Assembly (NCBI RefSeq): GCF_002915175.1
Contig: NZ_NXEJ01000007.1
Coordinates: 62,285 to 126,284 of the forward strand
DNA from: Agrobacterium rosae
GTDB taxonomy: Bacteria; Pseudomonadota; Alphaproteobacteria; Rhizobiales; Rhizobiaceae
DNA: 64,000 nt
Direction: 5' to 3'
Made by a program: the position numbers and the translations under genes. Below, piece after piece: positions 44,489 through 53,309 of the stretch (the stretch's first letter is position 1; every line of letters begins with the position of its first letter). The notes below the pieces were generated by a model. It was not told the DNA's origin. It did no database searches and saw only the letters and a list, made by a program, of their open reading frames with translations.

Positions 44489-45442
44489 TTAGGCTGGATT
44501 AACGTCGCCGTGGCCACCATGACCACCGCCGTTGCCATGGCCGCCGCCGCCCCAGCCGGCGTGGTCGCCACCATTCCCATTGCCACCACCGTTGCCGTTG
44601 CCGCTACCATTGCCATTACCGCTGCCATTGCCGTTTCCACTGTCATGACCTTGGTTGCCGCTATGTTCGCCACCGCCGTGGCTTCCGCCGCTGCCGTTAC
44701 CATTGCCGCCATCATGGCCACCGCCACCCCAGCCGCCTTGGCCGCCACCGTTATTGCCGCCGCTATGGCTTCCGCCGTTACCATTGCCACCGCCGTTGCC
44801 ATTTCCGCTGCCGTTACCATTGCCGCCGTCATGGCCACCGCCACCCCAGCCGCCTTGGCCGCCACCATTATGGCCGCCGCTATGGCTTCCGCCGTTGCCA
44901 TTTCCGCCGCCGTTGCCATTACCGCCGCCGCCCCAGCCGCCGTGGTCTCCGCCGCCGCCGTGATTACCACCACCACCGTGATTACCACCACCACCGTGAT
45001 TACCACCACCACCGTGATTGCCGCCGCCACCGTGATTGCCGCCACCGCCGTGGTTGCCACCGCCACCGTGATTGCCACCACCGCCGTGATTGCCACCACC
45101 GCCGTGATTGCCGCCACCTCCGTGGTTACCGCCGCCACCATGATTGCCACCACCGCCGTGGTTACCACCACCTCCCGGGTTGCCACCGCCGCCAGGATTT
45201 CCACCGCCGGGGTTGCTGCCGCTACCTGGATTACCGCTGACAGGGCTTCCGTTGTTTCTGTCGTTGTCGCCCTGATTGTCAGCGATTGTTGGAATGGTTG
45301 CCGTTGGCCTGCAAAGGGCCGCTTCCAGAGTTCCGGGCCTAACCCGGTCGCATCTTTGTGGACGCGTTTGTGCCGTTACCAGTGTGGTGCTGGACAGCAA
45401 GATTGCAATACACGAGAACACAGTTGTTATCTTACTGCTCAT
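44489..45442 (-). CDS. Secreted glycine/histidine/asparagine-rich repeat protein
   Basis: 317 residues. A signal peptide (MSSKITTVFSCIAILLSSTTLVTA) is followed by a 35-residue non-repeat part with two cysteines. After residue 70 the protein is almost only Gly, Asn, His and Ser: about twelve perfect GGGGNH units, then longer GGNGNGSGNGNGGG and GGQGGWGGGGHDGG repeats. A good ribosome site (GGAGGA) precedes the ATG. No domain is recognised; it could be a metal-binding, matrix or wall-associated protein. Open frames in other frames across it come only from the repeat. Confidence 0.75.
   Translation of the reverse strand: MSSKITTVFSCIAILLSSTTLVTAQTRPQRCDRVRPGTLEAALCRPTATIPTIADNQGDNDRNNGSPVSGNPGSGSNPGGGNPGGGGNPGGGGNHGGGGNHGGGGNHGGGGNHGGGGNHGGGGNHGGGGNHGGGGNHGGGGNHGGGGNHGGGGNHGGGGNHGGGGDHGGWGGGGNGNGGGNGNGGSHSGGHNGGGQGGWGGGGHDGGNGNGSGNGNGGGNGNGGSHSGGNNGGGQGGWGGGGHDGGNGNGSGGSHGGGEHSGNQGHDSGNGNGSGNGNGSGNGNGGGNGNGGDHAGWGGGGHGNGGGHGGHGDVNPA
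44961..45176. repeat. Twelve 18-base tandem repeats coding GGGGNH
   Basis: Units of the form TGATTGCCACCACCGCCG (plus strand) repeat twelve times without interruption. Third-position changes among units show that the array has been kept at protein level and is not a very recent expansion, though the first three units are identical. Copy number could vary between strains by slippage. Confidence 0.9.
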
Positions 45443-45928
45443 GGGATTCCTCCATTGATTGGCAGTTTATGACCGCACTCTGGAGGCTATATTAACGAAA
45501 TATTATCCACAACCTGATGATATACTGTGATTATTTCGTACTAATACCTTGACTTTAGCTATAATGGGCTAGGTTTTCGGTGGTATTTATCGAAAGTATT
45601 ATCTGAAATTGAGTTTTTTTTTCTAATTTTCGATCATTTTGTAGTTCGGCTTGAGATCCTTACTTCGGTCTGGAATGTTTATTGCGTTCTGGATTTTCCC
45701 CGATTTGGCGCGCATCACAACGGGGTACATTAATTTTTTTTTGATATTTTAGGCTAATCATGCAAAGAGGTGAGCTTAGGCATGTTTTTAAGGTGCTTTT
45801 AGTTAGAGTACGGCGTGACGTCGGGTCACCTTCAGTGTGAATGCCTACTTGTTATTGCGTGAATCGGGCGGCCGACAGAGAGCCGTACCCTTGGATCACC
45901 AGGCTACCTTGAAGGAACTGGCATTATC
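45443..45928. other. 486-base AT-rich intergenic region without a gene
   Basis: The stretch is clearly richer in A and T than the rest of the window, with several T-runs (around 45615 and 45731). It separates the divergent Gly-rich gene and the peptidase gene. I see no convincing reading frame, tRNA or terminator. It could hold long leaders or regulator sites; TTAA-CGAAATA-TTAT at 45492-45506 is a one-mismatch CtrA-like site. Confidence 0.6.
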
Positions 45929-46510
45929 ATGAAGATTTCTGTTGTAGCTTTCGCTCTTCTGGGCGCGGCAACGCTTTGCTCTAATGTTTCCGCAGGCCAG
46001 CTCCAGGCAACCCGCTCCATCGCGGCACCAGAGGGCTTTTCCTCGGCCTGTCAACGCTACGGCTGGTTATGCAGCGCCAAAGCCGGTGTTAAAATGAGCG
46101 ACAGCGATGCGCTTGCGCTTGTGACCAAGGTCAATCGTCAGGTCAACGCTGCTATCCGTCCAGCGGAAGACAGCGTCGTCTATGGGCGCAGCAATTACTG
46201 GACCCTGCCCAAGGATGGGCGCGGTGACTGCGAAGACTATGCCATGGCCAAGACCAAGGCGTTGCTGGATGCAGGTTTCCCCGCCAGCAAAATGGCCATG
46301 TCCGTCGTGCTCGATCGTGGCGGCAACAACCATGCGGTCTTGATGGTGCGGCTTTCAGATGGCGATTATATCCTCGACAATATGACCAGTTCGATCAAAT
46401 CGTGGGATCGCACCGGCTACACCTTCCTGGCGCGTCAGAATTTCAGCAACAAGGCCGCCTGGGAAGTCATTCTCTCGGGTCCGCGCGCCAAACAGTTCAG
46501 CGAAATCTGA
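45929..46510 (+). CDS. Bacterial transglutaminase-like cysteine peptidase (BTLCP/LapG family)
   Basis: 193 residues with signal peptide MKISVVAFALLGAATLCSNVSAG. The catalytic triad is visible: C101 (GDCEDYA), H135 (NNHAVLM) and D150 (YILDN). This is the periplasmic family to which LapG belongs, a protease that frees surface adhesins under cyclic di-GMP control. No LapD or LapA-like gene lies nearby, and its true target is unknown. It is divergent from the Gly-rich protein across a long AT-rich gap. Confidence 0.88.
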   Translation: MKISVVAFALLGAATLCSNVSAGQLQATRSIAAPEGFSSACQRYGWLCSAKAGVKMSDSDALALVTKVNRQVNAAIRPAEDSVVYGRSNYWTLPKDGRGDCEDYAMAKTKALLDAGFPASKMAMSVVLDRGGNNHAVLMVRLSDGDYILDNMTSSIKSWDRTGYTFLARQNFSNKAAWEVILSGPRAKQFSEI

Positions 46511-46518
46511 TCGGGGTT

Positions 46519-47226
46519 TTATTGGTCGCGTAGTCTCAGCTCATCGGTCTGCATTTGGAGCGAGCCGAGGGTGGAGAGGAACGTCATGCCCAGCAGGCTC
46601 TGGTCCAGTTGACCATCCTGCGCGACCAGTGCCTGCACATTGCGACGCACGATCGGGCCAATGGCAATCTCCGACAGACGGACAGGTGCAGCCGACGTGC
46701 GGCCATTGGCGGTCATGACCGTGACCGTGTAGGACAGATTGTCCGCGTTGATGCCGACCGCTTCGGCATCCGCTCTTGCCAACACGACCGAGCTTGCGCC
46801 GGTATCGACCAGCATGTGCACGGTACCGCCATTGACCTGCGCATTTGTCTCGAAATGGCCGCTCATGGACTTGTTGAGAATGACTTCCTGTTCGCCGTTG
46901 CGGGTCGTCACGACGACGGCGCGCCCGGGGATCAATCCCGCCAGAACCCTTTCACCAACGCGCTGGAAATCATAACGATAAAGATAGATGGCGACGAGGC
47001 TGAGAATGATGACGAGCCAGATGGCGAGTTGACGCAAAGCCGTTCCCAGACCACCGCGATTGCCGGCCAATATGCCAACTGATAAAAGTGCTGCGATCGG
47101 TACGAGATAAACCGCTCGTGCGAATTGCTCATTGCCGATGCCGAATGTCTGGCCGCTGTCGTTATTGATGATGAGCAGCACAAGGCCGATGCCCAGCACG
47201 AGAAAAACGAAAATCAGCCGGTTCAT
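46519..47226 (-). CDS. TIGR02281-family retroviral-type aspartic protease, membrane anchored
   Basis: 235 residues. Three membrane helices occupy about 4-20, 38-54 and 64-83. A C-terminal retropepsin-like domain has the single catalytic motif D141-TG (LVDTGASSVVLA) and the closing LLGMTFL turn. Retropepsin-like enzymes work as dimers. The start overlaps the DUF1289 stop by four bases (ATGA), so the genes are coupled. The converging peptidase gene ends 8 bases away. Confidence 0.9.
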   Translation of the reverse strand: MNRLIFVFLVLGIGLVLLIINNDSGQTFGIGNEQFARAVYLVPIAALLSVGILAGNRGGLGTALRQLAIWLVIILSLVAIYLYRYDFQRVGERVLAGLIPGRAVVVTTRNGEQEVILNKSMSGHFETNAQVNGGTVHMLVDTGASSVVLARADAEAVGINADNLSYTVTVMTANGRTSAAPVRLSEIAIGPIVRRNVQALVAQDGQLDQSLLGMTFLSTLGSLQMQTDELRLRDQ

Positions 47227-47417
47227 ACGTTCGCCGTCTCCTGAGTGGTTTCTAAATGCTGCCGGTCCGACCGGCCTGCAAGTTCGCCCATGATTTTGTG
47301 ACGCTCTGCATCCGTATAGCGTGACCATGCCATGATCTCGTCTATGGTCCGATAGCAGCCGATACACAGGCCATTTTGAGGGTCGAGCGAGCACACGTCG
47401 ATACAGGGTGTTTCCAT
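47223..47417 (-). CDS. DUF1289 domain protein
   Basis: 64 residues. Four cysteines in the pattern PCIDVC...LCIGCYRT suggest a small metal or iron-sulfur site; WSRYTDAERHKIM follows. The family is common in proteobacteria and its function is unknown. The start METPCIDVC is chosen over an upstream start that overlaps cobS less naturally. It sits 17 bases after cobS. Confidence 0.9.
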   Translation of the reverse strand: METPCIDVCSLDPQNGLCIGCYRTIDEIMAWSRYTDAERHKIMGELAGRSDRQHLETTQETANV

Positions 47418-47434
47418 GACTTTATATCGACATT

Positions 47435-48217
47435 TCACGCAATGAGAGCAAGTCCTACCAGCATCACGATCTCTGTGATTTGCTGTGTCGCGCCGATGGT
47501 GTCGCCGGTATGGCCATCAATCTTGCGGGCGCATAGGCGGTTGAACAGATAGGTCGCTGCAAATGATGCGGCGAGCGCCACCACAAGAAGATATGGGGAA
47601 AAGAACGGCAGGCTGAGAAAAACTGCGATGGTGAAGCCGTATGTCAATGCGCCCTTGCGTTCGCGTTCACCCGGCTGTCCCGCAGATGCCGCTACGCCGC
47701 CTTCTCTGGCCGGTGGCAGTGCCTGCCAGTGCCAGACCATCAGCCCGCGACTGAAACACGCCGTGGCAATCAGGGCAGCGGCTACGCCGGACGGCGATAT
47801 CTCACGAAACAGGACGGCAATGGCTGTTGCCCTGATGAGAAAAGACAGGACGAGTGCAATGGCACCATAGGTGCCGATCCGGCTGTCCTTCATGATGTCG
47901 AGCGTACGTTCCTTGGTTCTGCCGCCACCAAAGCCGTCTGCCGTGTCGGCGAGGCCATCTTCATGTAGCGCGCCGGTTATCAGGGTCGCAACGCCCAGCA
48001 CGATAGCAGCCGACATCAGCGGGTCTGCATGCATGTTGGCAAACAGGGCTGCGAGACATGCCGAGGGAAGGGCGATCAGCAGGCCTGCGACGGGAAAGGC
48101 GCGCACCATCTGGCCCAAGGGGCGCTGGTCGTCTTCGAAGAAGATGTCGTTTACGGGAATGCGGCTGAGAAAGCTCAGCGAGCGCATCATATCCGTCAGA
48201 AAATCCCCGACACGCAA
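47435..48217 (-). CDS. cobS: Adenosylcobinamide-GDP ribazoletransferase
   Basis: 260 residues, joins adenosylcobinamide-GDP to alpha-ribazole in the last step of cobalamin nucleotide-loop assembly. It is an inner-membrane protein with several helices; the GALHEDGLADTADGFGGG motif is diagnostic. The start is TTG at 48217, supported by AAGGAG 6 bases before it. It is divergent from cobT across 136 bases, in which I see no cobalamin riboswitch. Confidence 0.95.
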   Translation of the reverse strand: MRVGDFLTDMMRSLSFLSRIPVNDIFFEDDQRPLGQMVRAFPVAGLLIALPSACLAALFANMHADPLMSAAIVLGVATLITGALHEDGLADTADGFGGGRTKERTLDIMKDSRIGTYGAIALVLSFLIRATAIAVLFREISPSGVAAALIATACFSRGLMVWHWQALPPAREGGVAASAGQPGERERKGALTYGFTIAVFLSLPFFSPYLLVVALAASFAATYLFNRLCARKIDGHTGDTIGATQQITEIVMLVGLALIA

Positions 48218-48353
48218 TCGTCTCTCCTTTAGTTGAGAAGGCGCTTATTGCATTTGAGGTTGTTCCTCTGCGCATCCCCTATTATGAGAAGCGCAACAAA
48301 GACCGATTTGCCGGAAAACACAAGCGTCCGGCGTGATGAGAAAGACCGATATC

Positions 48354-49376
48354 ATGAGCATGAGCGGATTGCCTTTTGATGATTTTCGCACGCTGTTGCG
48401 TGACCTTCCAGGCCCGGACACCTTCGCGCTCGTTGCTGCCAAAGAACGCAACGCGCAATTGACCAAGCCGGCCGGTTCGCTGGGGCGTCTGGAAGAGATC
48501 GCCATGTGGCTTGCCGCTTGGTCTGGTCGTGCGCCTGCAGTCAATCGTCCATTGGTGGCGATTTTTGCGGGAAACCATGGCGTCACACGCCATGGCGTTA
48601 CGCCTTATCCTTCGTCAGTCACGCAGCAGATGGTGGAAACCTTTGCCGCTGGCGGTGCCGCCATCAACCAGATCTGCGTTACGCATGATCTGGGCCTGAA
48701 GATTTTCGATCTGGCACTGGACTACCCCACCGGCGACATCACCACGGAGCCGGCGCTGTCCGAGCGCGATTGCGCCGCCACCATGGCATTTGGCATGGAA
48801 GCGATTGCCGGTGGCACCGATCTTCTCTGCATCGGTGAAATGGGTATCGGCAACACCACGATTGCCGCGGCAATCAACCTCGCACTGTATGGCGGCACGG
48901 CGGAAGAGTGGACGGGGCCCGGCACGGGTTCTGAAGGCGATGTCATGGCCCGCAAGATTGCTGCCGTGAAGGCTGCCGTAGCGTTCCACAAGGACCATCT
49001 GTCCGATCCGCTGGAAATCATGCGCCGCCTCGGTGGTCGCGAAATCGCGGCGATGGCGGGTGCCATTCTTGCCGCGCGCATTGAGAAAATTCCAGTGTTG
49101 ATCGACGGCTACGTGGCAACGGCTGCGGCTGCGCTTTTGAAAGCTGCCAATCCGGCTGCGCTCGACCATTGCCTCATCGGACACGTATCCGGCGAGCCGG
49201 GGCATCTGGCCGCCGTTGAACAGCTTGGCAAGACACCGCTTCTGGCACTGGGTATGCGGTTGGGTGAGGGAACGGGTGCGGCACTTGCGGCCGGTATCGT
49301 CAAATCCGCAGCGGCCTGCCATTCCGGTATGGCGACCTTTGCAGCAGCGGGTGTCGATACTCGCAAAGACCACTGA
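48354..49376 (+). CDS. cobT: Nicotinate-nucleotide--dimethylbenzimidazole phosphoribosyltransferase
   Basis: 340 residues, makes alpha-ribazole-5'-phosphate for the lower loop of cobalamin. Family stretches are NAQLTKPAGSLGRLEE, FAGNHGVTRHGVTPYP, CIGEMGIGNTT and the C-terminal RLGEGTGAALA. The start MSMSGLPFDDF is chosen; ATG at 48336 and GTG at 48333 are in frame. Note that alphaproteobacterial cobU/cobT naming differs between systems. Confidence 0.95.
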   Translation: MSMSGLPFDDFRTLLRDLPGPDTFALVAAKERNAQLTKPAGSLGRLEEIAMWLAAWSGRAPAVNRPLVAIFAGNHGVTRHGVTPYPSSVTQQMVETFAAGGAAINQICVTHDLGLKIFDLALDYPTGDITTEPALSERDCAATMAFGMEAIAGGTDLLCIGEMGIGNTTIAAAINLALYGGTAEEWTGPGTGSEGDVMARKIAAVKAAVAFHKDHLSDPLEIMRRLGGREIAAMAGAILAARIEKIPVLIDGYVATAAAALLKAANPAALDHCLIGHVSGEPGHLAAVEQLGKTPLLALGMRLGEGTGAALAAGIVKSAAACHSGMATFAAAGVDTRKDH

Positions 49377-49383
49377 GATCACC

Positions 49384-49803
49384 ATGGATAACCCGCACAC
49401 CACGCCATCGCCTGAGCCCGTTTTCCACAAGGAGACCGGGTTTCGGCATCTCTTCGCCGCAGCGCGTTATTCGGCGCAAGGACTTTCGCGTCTGTGGAAA
49501 GAGGCGGCCTTTCGCCATGAGGTGCTGGCATTTGGTGCCGGGCTGGTGCTGCTGGGCGTGATCGGCGCACCTGTGACGCATTATCTGATATTCGCAGTGC
49601 TGATGCTTTTGCTGTTTTCCGTGGAATCTCTGAATACGGCCATCGAGGAAATCGTCGACCGCGTCTCACCTGAGTTCTCCTCGGCTGCGCGTAACGCCAA
49701 GGATCTCGGCTCCTTTGCCGTATTCTGCCTGCTGCTTGCGAATGGTGGTTTCGTGCTTTACTCGCTGGTCAGCACGCTGTTCTTCTCATTCGTGATGATT
49801 TAA
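49384..49803 (+). CDS. dgkA: Diacylglycerol kinase (DgkA type)
   Basis: 139-residue integral membrane kinase that recycles diacylglycerol to phosphatidic acid. The active-site motif ESLNTAIEEIVD and the following ARNAKDLGS stretch are clear; three hydrophobic helices surround them. It starts 7 bases after cobT, so the genes are likely co-transcribed. Its stop overlaps the convergent kinase gene by 4 bases. Confidence 0.95.
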   Translation: MDNPHTTPSPEPVFHKETGFRHLFAAARYSAQGLSRLWKEAAFRHEVLAFGAGLVLLGVIGAPVTHYLIFAVLMLLLFSVESLNTAIEEIVDRVSPEFSSAARNAKDLGSFAVFCLLLANGGFVLYSLVSTLFFSFVMI

Positions 49804-51335
49804 GCGAAGGATCGCTTGCGCGGCTGGACCACCTGCACGTCTTCCACCGCGGGAATGCTTTGCAGCACGCGTTTTGCCGGCAAAATGGCGATGACTTCCG
49901 TGCCTTCCCGCAGTCTGGATTTCAGCACGAACTGACCATCGTGCTTGGCGAGAATGGCTTGCACGATGGGAAGCCCAAGGCCCGTGCCCTGTTCGGCACT
50001 CTTGATGGCAATCGATCCCTGGCCGAAGGCCGACAGAACAACCGGGATTTCCTCTTCGGGGATACCGGGGCCGTTATCCTTGATCGACACATATTGACCA
50101 CCACCTGCTGTCCAGCCCGCCTTGATGAAGATTTCCCCACCTTGAGGCGTGAATTTCACGGCGTTCGACAGAAGGTTGAGAATGACCTGACGGATCGCTT
50201 TTTCATCCGCCCAGACGTGGGGCAGGGTGGTTTCGAATTGCTGCGAGATGCGGATGTTCTTGCCACGCGCGCGAAGCTGGATCATGCCCACACAATCATC
50301 GGCGATTTCCAGAAGCGCCACGGCTTCCTCGTGCAGGTCATAACGACCGGCCTCAATGCGGGAAAGATCGAGGATTTCGTTGATCAGGTCGAGCAGATGC
50401 TGGCCGGACCTGTGAATATCGCCCGAATACTCTTTATAAAGAGGATTGTTGAGTGGCCCCAGAACCTCTGATGCCATAACCTCGGAAAAGCCGAGGATTG
50501 CGTTCAGCGGTGTGCGCAATTCATGGGACATGGACGCAAGAAAACGCGATTTGGCCATGTTGGCTTCCTCGGCGCGCCGCCGCGCCTCATCCGACATGGA
50601 TTTTGCCACTTCAAGCTCGGCAATCAGGTCGTCTTTTTCCGACTGGAAGGACAGAAGCTTGATGCTGGAGAGATAAAGCCGCTTTGTGACATGGTGGCAG
50701 AACAGCATCGCCATTGAAAACATCAAAGCGAGGCCGATTTCCATCGGATTTCGTGACAGGACGGCCGTCACGCTGAGGGCGACCAGCACGGGCAGGAACG
50801 TCATCAACGTCGCGCGCCGCAGCAGGAAATTCGATGTCGCCGTAATCGACAATGCAATTAGCAGAGTCGCGCCCTTGTAGAATGTAATGAGCGATGCGTC
50901 GCCCGGCTCTATTTTCTGAAGGGCAAACAAGACCCAGACGAGGCCGATGACGATCTGGGTGGCGAGAAATATATTGTGCCATGTAGAGATGTTGGAGGCG
51001 GTTATCTCATGACGTGATGCCTTGCGCGCAAAAATCAGGGCCAAGGCATGCGCAGTCAAAGCCAGCACGGCCCAGCCCAGGATTTGCGGATCGCGGCTGA
51101 TATAGATGCCAACGCCCGTTGCCAGAACGATAAACAGAGGCATGATCGTTGCGCTCTGCAATGTCTCTGCGATGTGCATTTGCAGCATGTCGCGTTCGAA
51201 GACATTCGTGCCGACAGGGCCGTATTGCAAACGCTCACGTGTCAATTTGACCGTGTCGAAGACAGCCTTATTGCGTCGCGTCCGTGACCGGTCAACGATG
51301 TTCTTGTCGGCAGTGGTGCTAGCGCTTTTACTCAT
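49800..51335 (-). CDS. DivJ/PleC-type membrane sensor histidine kinase (possible PdhS2)
   Basis: 511 residues. Six hydrophobic helices lie at about 62-78, 86-102, 122-140, 150-170, 178-193 and 198-213. A coiled coil leads to the HisKA domain with H271 in FLASMSHELRTPLNAILGFSE, the DivJ/PleC-like form. The ATPase domain has NLLSNAVKFT, DNGPGIP and GTGLGL. In Agrobacterium this family controls DivK and development, and PdhS2 lies about as far from recA as this gene does. The PdhS2 identity is inference from neighbourhood memory. The start is ATG at 51335. Confidence 0.85.
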   Translation of the reverse strand: MSKSASTTADKNIVDRSRTRRNKAVFDTVKLTRERLQYGPVGTNVFERDMLQMHIAETLQSATIMPLFIVLATGVGIYISRDPQILGWAVLALTAHALALIFARKASRHEITASNISTWHNIFLATQIVIGLVWVLFALQKIEPGDASLITFYKGATLLIALSITATSNFLLRRATLMTFLPVLVALSVTAVLSRNPMEIGLALMFSMAMLFCHHVTKRLYLSSIKLLSFQSEKDDLIAELEVAKSMSDEARRRAEEANMAKSRFLASMSHELRTPLNAILGFSEVMASEVLGPLNNPLYKEYSGDIHRSGQHLLDLINEILDLSRIEAGRYDLHEEAVALLEIADDCVGMIQLRARGKNIRISQQFETTLPHVWADEKAIRQVILNLLSNAVKFTPQGGEIFIKAGWTAGGGQYVSIKDNGPGIPEEEIPVVLSAFGQGSIAIKSAEQGTGLGLPIVQAILAKHDGQFVLKSRLREGTEVIAILPAKRVLQSIPAVEDVQVVQPRKRSFA

Positions 51336-51442
51336 TGACACAACGCTGGTGATCTAAAGACTTGCAGCCTAATGGCAAATTCTTAAGAAGATGCTGCCGC
51401 TAAAGGATTTGTTTGCCATTTCTGAAAAGGGTTTATTTGTAC

Positions 51443-52021
51443 ATGAGAAAGAGCTCACGTAAGCCCTTCCATTTTCTGAAAGATGGCATCATCGCCGCTC
51501 TCATTCTGGTGATGGGTACGCTGATTGCCGCAAAGCTCGATGGTATGAACCAAGAGCGGTTTGCTGGTCGCTTCAGCGCGGTGGATGGCGATACCCTTGC
51601 CTATGATGGCAAACGGCTTCGCCTTATCGGGATAGATGCGCCGGAGATGAGCCAGAACTGCATGAGCAATGGCGCAGAGTGGCCATGTGGGGCGCGAGCC
51701 AAAGACTATTTGAAGATGCTGCTTCAAACCGGCGCAGTCGAATGTTCCGGCAACGACCGGGACCGGTATAAGCGCCTGTTGGTGCGCTGTTCCATCGGCG
51801 ACAAAGACATCGCCGGCGAAATGGTCTCAGGTGGTTTTGCCGTGACGACGGAGTATTTCCTGTTTTCCAGTGAGCAGGCTTTGGCTCAAGCCAGACGGGC
51901 AGGGATATGGGCAGGCACATTTGAAAACCCGAGAGACTGGCGGCGCGAGCACAAGGCGGCAGACATGGATGTTCCACTTGCGGGTGTGATCAGTCTGGTC
52001 CGCCATGTTCTCGGCTGGTAG
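51443..52021 (+). CDS. Thermonuclease-family (SNase-like) secreted or anchored nuclease
   Basis: 192 residues. An N-terminal hydrophobic segment (IIAALILVMGTLIAA) acts as signal or anchor. The SNase fold follows: VVDGDTL-like AVDGDTLAYDGKRLRLIGIDAPE, then DRYKRLLVRC with the catalytic arginines. It is close to the short nucleases found in rhizobia near DNA-related genes. The uracil-DNA glycosylase gene begins 9 bases later, so they are likely co-transcribed. Confidence 0.87.
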   Translation: MRKSSRKPFHFLKDGIIAALILVMGTLIAAKLDGMNQERFAGRFSAVDGDTLAYDGKRLRLIGIDAPEMSQNCMSNGAEWPCGARAKDYLKMLLQTGAVECSGNDRDRYKRLLVRCSIGDKDIAGEMVSGGFAVTTEYFLFSSEQALAQARRAGIWAGTFENPRDWRREHKAADMDVPLAGVISLVRHVLGW

Positions 52022-52030
52022 GGTCTCGCA

Positions 52031-52672
52031 ATGTTGCTAAAAGCAGACCTACAGAAGATTGAAACTCTGCGGCGGGACATTGCACGATGTCGCATCTGTC
52101 GTGATGCACCGCGCAAGGGTGAGGCGGATTGCCTGCCGCATGAGCCGCGTCCGGTCGCTGTTATTTCCGGCGCGGCAAAAATCCTGATCGCGGGACAGGC
52201 ACCCGGGCTGCGGGTTCATGAGAGTGGCTTGCCCTTCAACGATGCATCGGGCAACCGTTTGCGCGACTGGCTCAACGTCGACCGCGAGACGTTTTATGAT
52301 GCCGACAAGTTTGCCATCGTGCCGATGGGCTTCTGTTTCCCGGGCTATGATGCCAAGGGCAGCGACTTGCCTCCACGTGCAGAATGCGCGCCGCGTTGGC
52401 GCGAAAGCGTTATGCAGGTCATGCCGCAGATCGAGCTGGTTTTGGCGATCGGTCAGTATGCGCAGAGCTGGCATCTGGGTGTACGGCGCATGAAAACGAT
52501 GACCGAGACGGTGCAGAACTGGCGCAGCCATCGCTACACCAATCATGGCATTTCTGTCCTGCCTTTGCCGCACCCTAGCTGGCGCAACAGTGCGTGGCTG
52601 AAGAAAAACCCGTGGTTCGAGGAAAATCTGCTGCCTGTGCTGCGTCAAGATGTGGAAAGACTCACATCCTGA
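52031..52672 (+). CDS. Uracil-DNA glycosylase family protein
   Basis: 213 residues of COG1573. The water-activating loop is GQAPGLRVHESGLPF and the minor-groove loop is LPHPSWRN. CRICRD at the N-terminus has two cysteines but the full four-cysteine iron-sulfur pattern of family 4 enzymes is not evident. It probably removes uracil or a related damaged base from DNA; substrate range is open. Confidence 0.87.
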   Translation: MLLKADLQKIETLRRDIARCRICRDAPRKGEADCLPHEPRPVAVISGAAKILIAGQAPGLRVHESGLPFNDASGNRLRDWLNVDRETFYDADKFAIVPMGFCFPGYDAKGSDLPPRAECAPRWRESVMQVMPQIELVLAIGQYAQSWHLGVRRMKTMTETVQNWRSHRYTNHGISVLPLPHPSWRNSAWLKKNPWFEENLLPVLRQDVERLTS

Positions 52673-52738
52673 AACAAATTTCTTTTTTTCTCTTTTATTT
52701 CGTGTAAACAAAGGAAAATAATTCCGGAGGAGAGAAGA

Positions 52739-53230
52739 TTGGACCGTCTCGACCGTAAAATACTGCGCATTCTGCAAGAAGATTCCACTTTGGCCGTTGC
52801 TGACCTGGCCAAGAAGGTCGGCTTGTCCACGACCCCATGCTGGCGCCGTATCCAGAAAATGGAAGAAGACGGTGTCATCCGTCGTCGCGTCGCTCTTCTC
52901 GATCCGGGCAAGGTCAACACGAAGGTCACGGTGTTCGTGTCCATCCGCACTGCGTCGCATTCCATCGAGTGGCTGAAGCGTTTTTCCGAGGTCGTTTCCG
53001 AGTTTCCGGAAGTGGTCGAGTTCTATCGCATGAGCGGTGATGTGGATTATCTCTTGCGCGTGGTCGTACCGGATATCGCTGCTTACGATGCCTTCTACAA
53101 GCGCATGATCGCCAAGATCGAAATTCGTGACGTATCGTCTGTCTTCGCCATGGAGCAGATCAAATACACGACGGAACTGCCGCTCGATTATATGCAGCTG
53201 GACAACGCGAAGTCCGGCGACGATTCGTAA
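52739..53230 (+). CDS. Lrp/AsnC family transcriptional regulator
   Basis: 163 residues. An N-terminal helix-turn-helix (LDRKILRILQEDSTLAVADLAKKVGLSTTPCWRRIQKME) precedes the RAM ligand domain (EVVEFYRMSGDVDYLLRVVV). The start is TTG at 52739; GGAGGAGAG lies 5 bases upstream and no ATG fits. It probably senses an amino acid. No obvious amino-acid gene is adjacent on the same strand, though an amino-acid importer lies 1.4 kb away. Confidence 0.94.
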   Translation: MDRLDRKILRILQEDSTLAVADLAKKVGLSTTPCWRRIQKMEEDGVIRRRVALLDPGKVNTKVTVFVSIRTASHSIEWLKRFSEVVSEFPEVVEFYRMSGDVDYLLRVVVPDIAAYDAFYKRMIAKIEIRDVSSVFAMEQIKYTTELPLDYMQLDNAKSGDDS

Positions 53231-53270
53231 GGGCGTTTGCGCCTCTTCAAGTCTGGCGCACTCTTAACGA

Positions 53271-53307
53271 CCGTCATGCCGAGGCAGGCCCGGCATGACG
53301 GCGTCTT
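53271..53307. repeat. Palindromic repeat acting as terminator between lrp-like and methyltransferase genes
   Basis: CCGTCATGCCG and CGGCATGACGG, with a 9-base loop, followed by GTCTTTTT on the plus side. It lies between converging genes. It belongs to the same loosely related palindrome set as 5081 and 33366. Confidence 0.75.
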
Positions 53308-53309
53308 TT

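Noticed and set aside
44961-45176. CRISPR-like array
   Set aside because: Repeats are contiguous 18-base coding units without spacers.
44510-45472. A 320-codon plus-strand frame and a 260-codon minus-strand frame across the Gly-rich gene
   Set aside because: They are by-products of the 18-base repeat, giving only Ala/Thr/Val/Ile strings. The chosen frame has a signal peptide and a ribosome site.
48262-48290. GGAAC on the minus strand upstream of cobS as an EcfG promoter
   Set aside because: The -10 element is missing at the right spacing.
48218-48353. Cobalamin riboswitch between cobS and cobT
   Set aside because: No B12-box-like sequence or the expected long leader; the gap is only about 136 bases.
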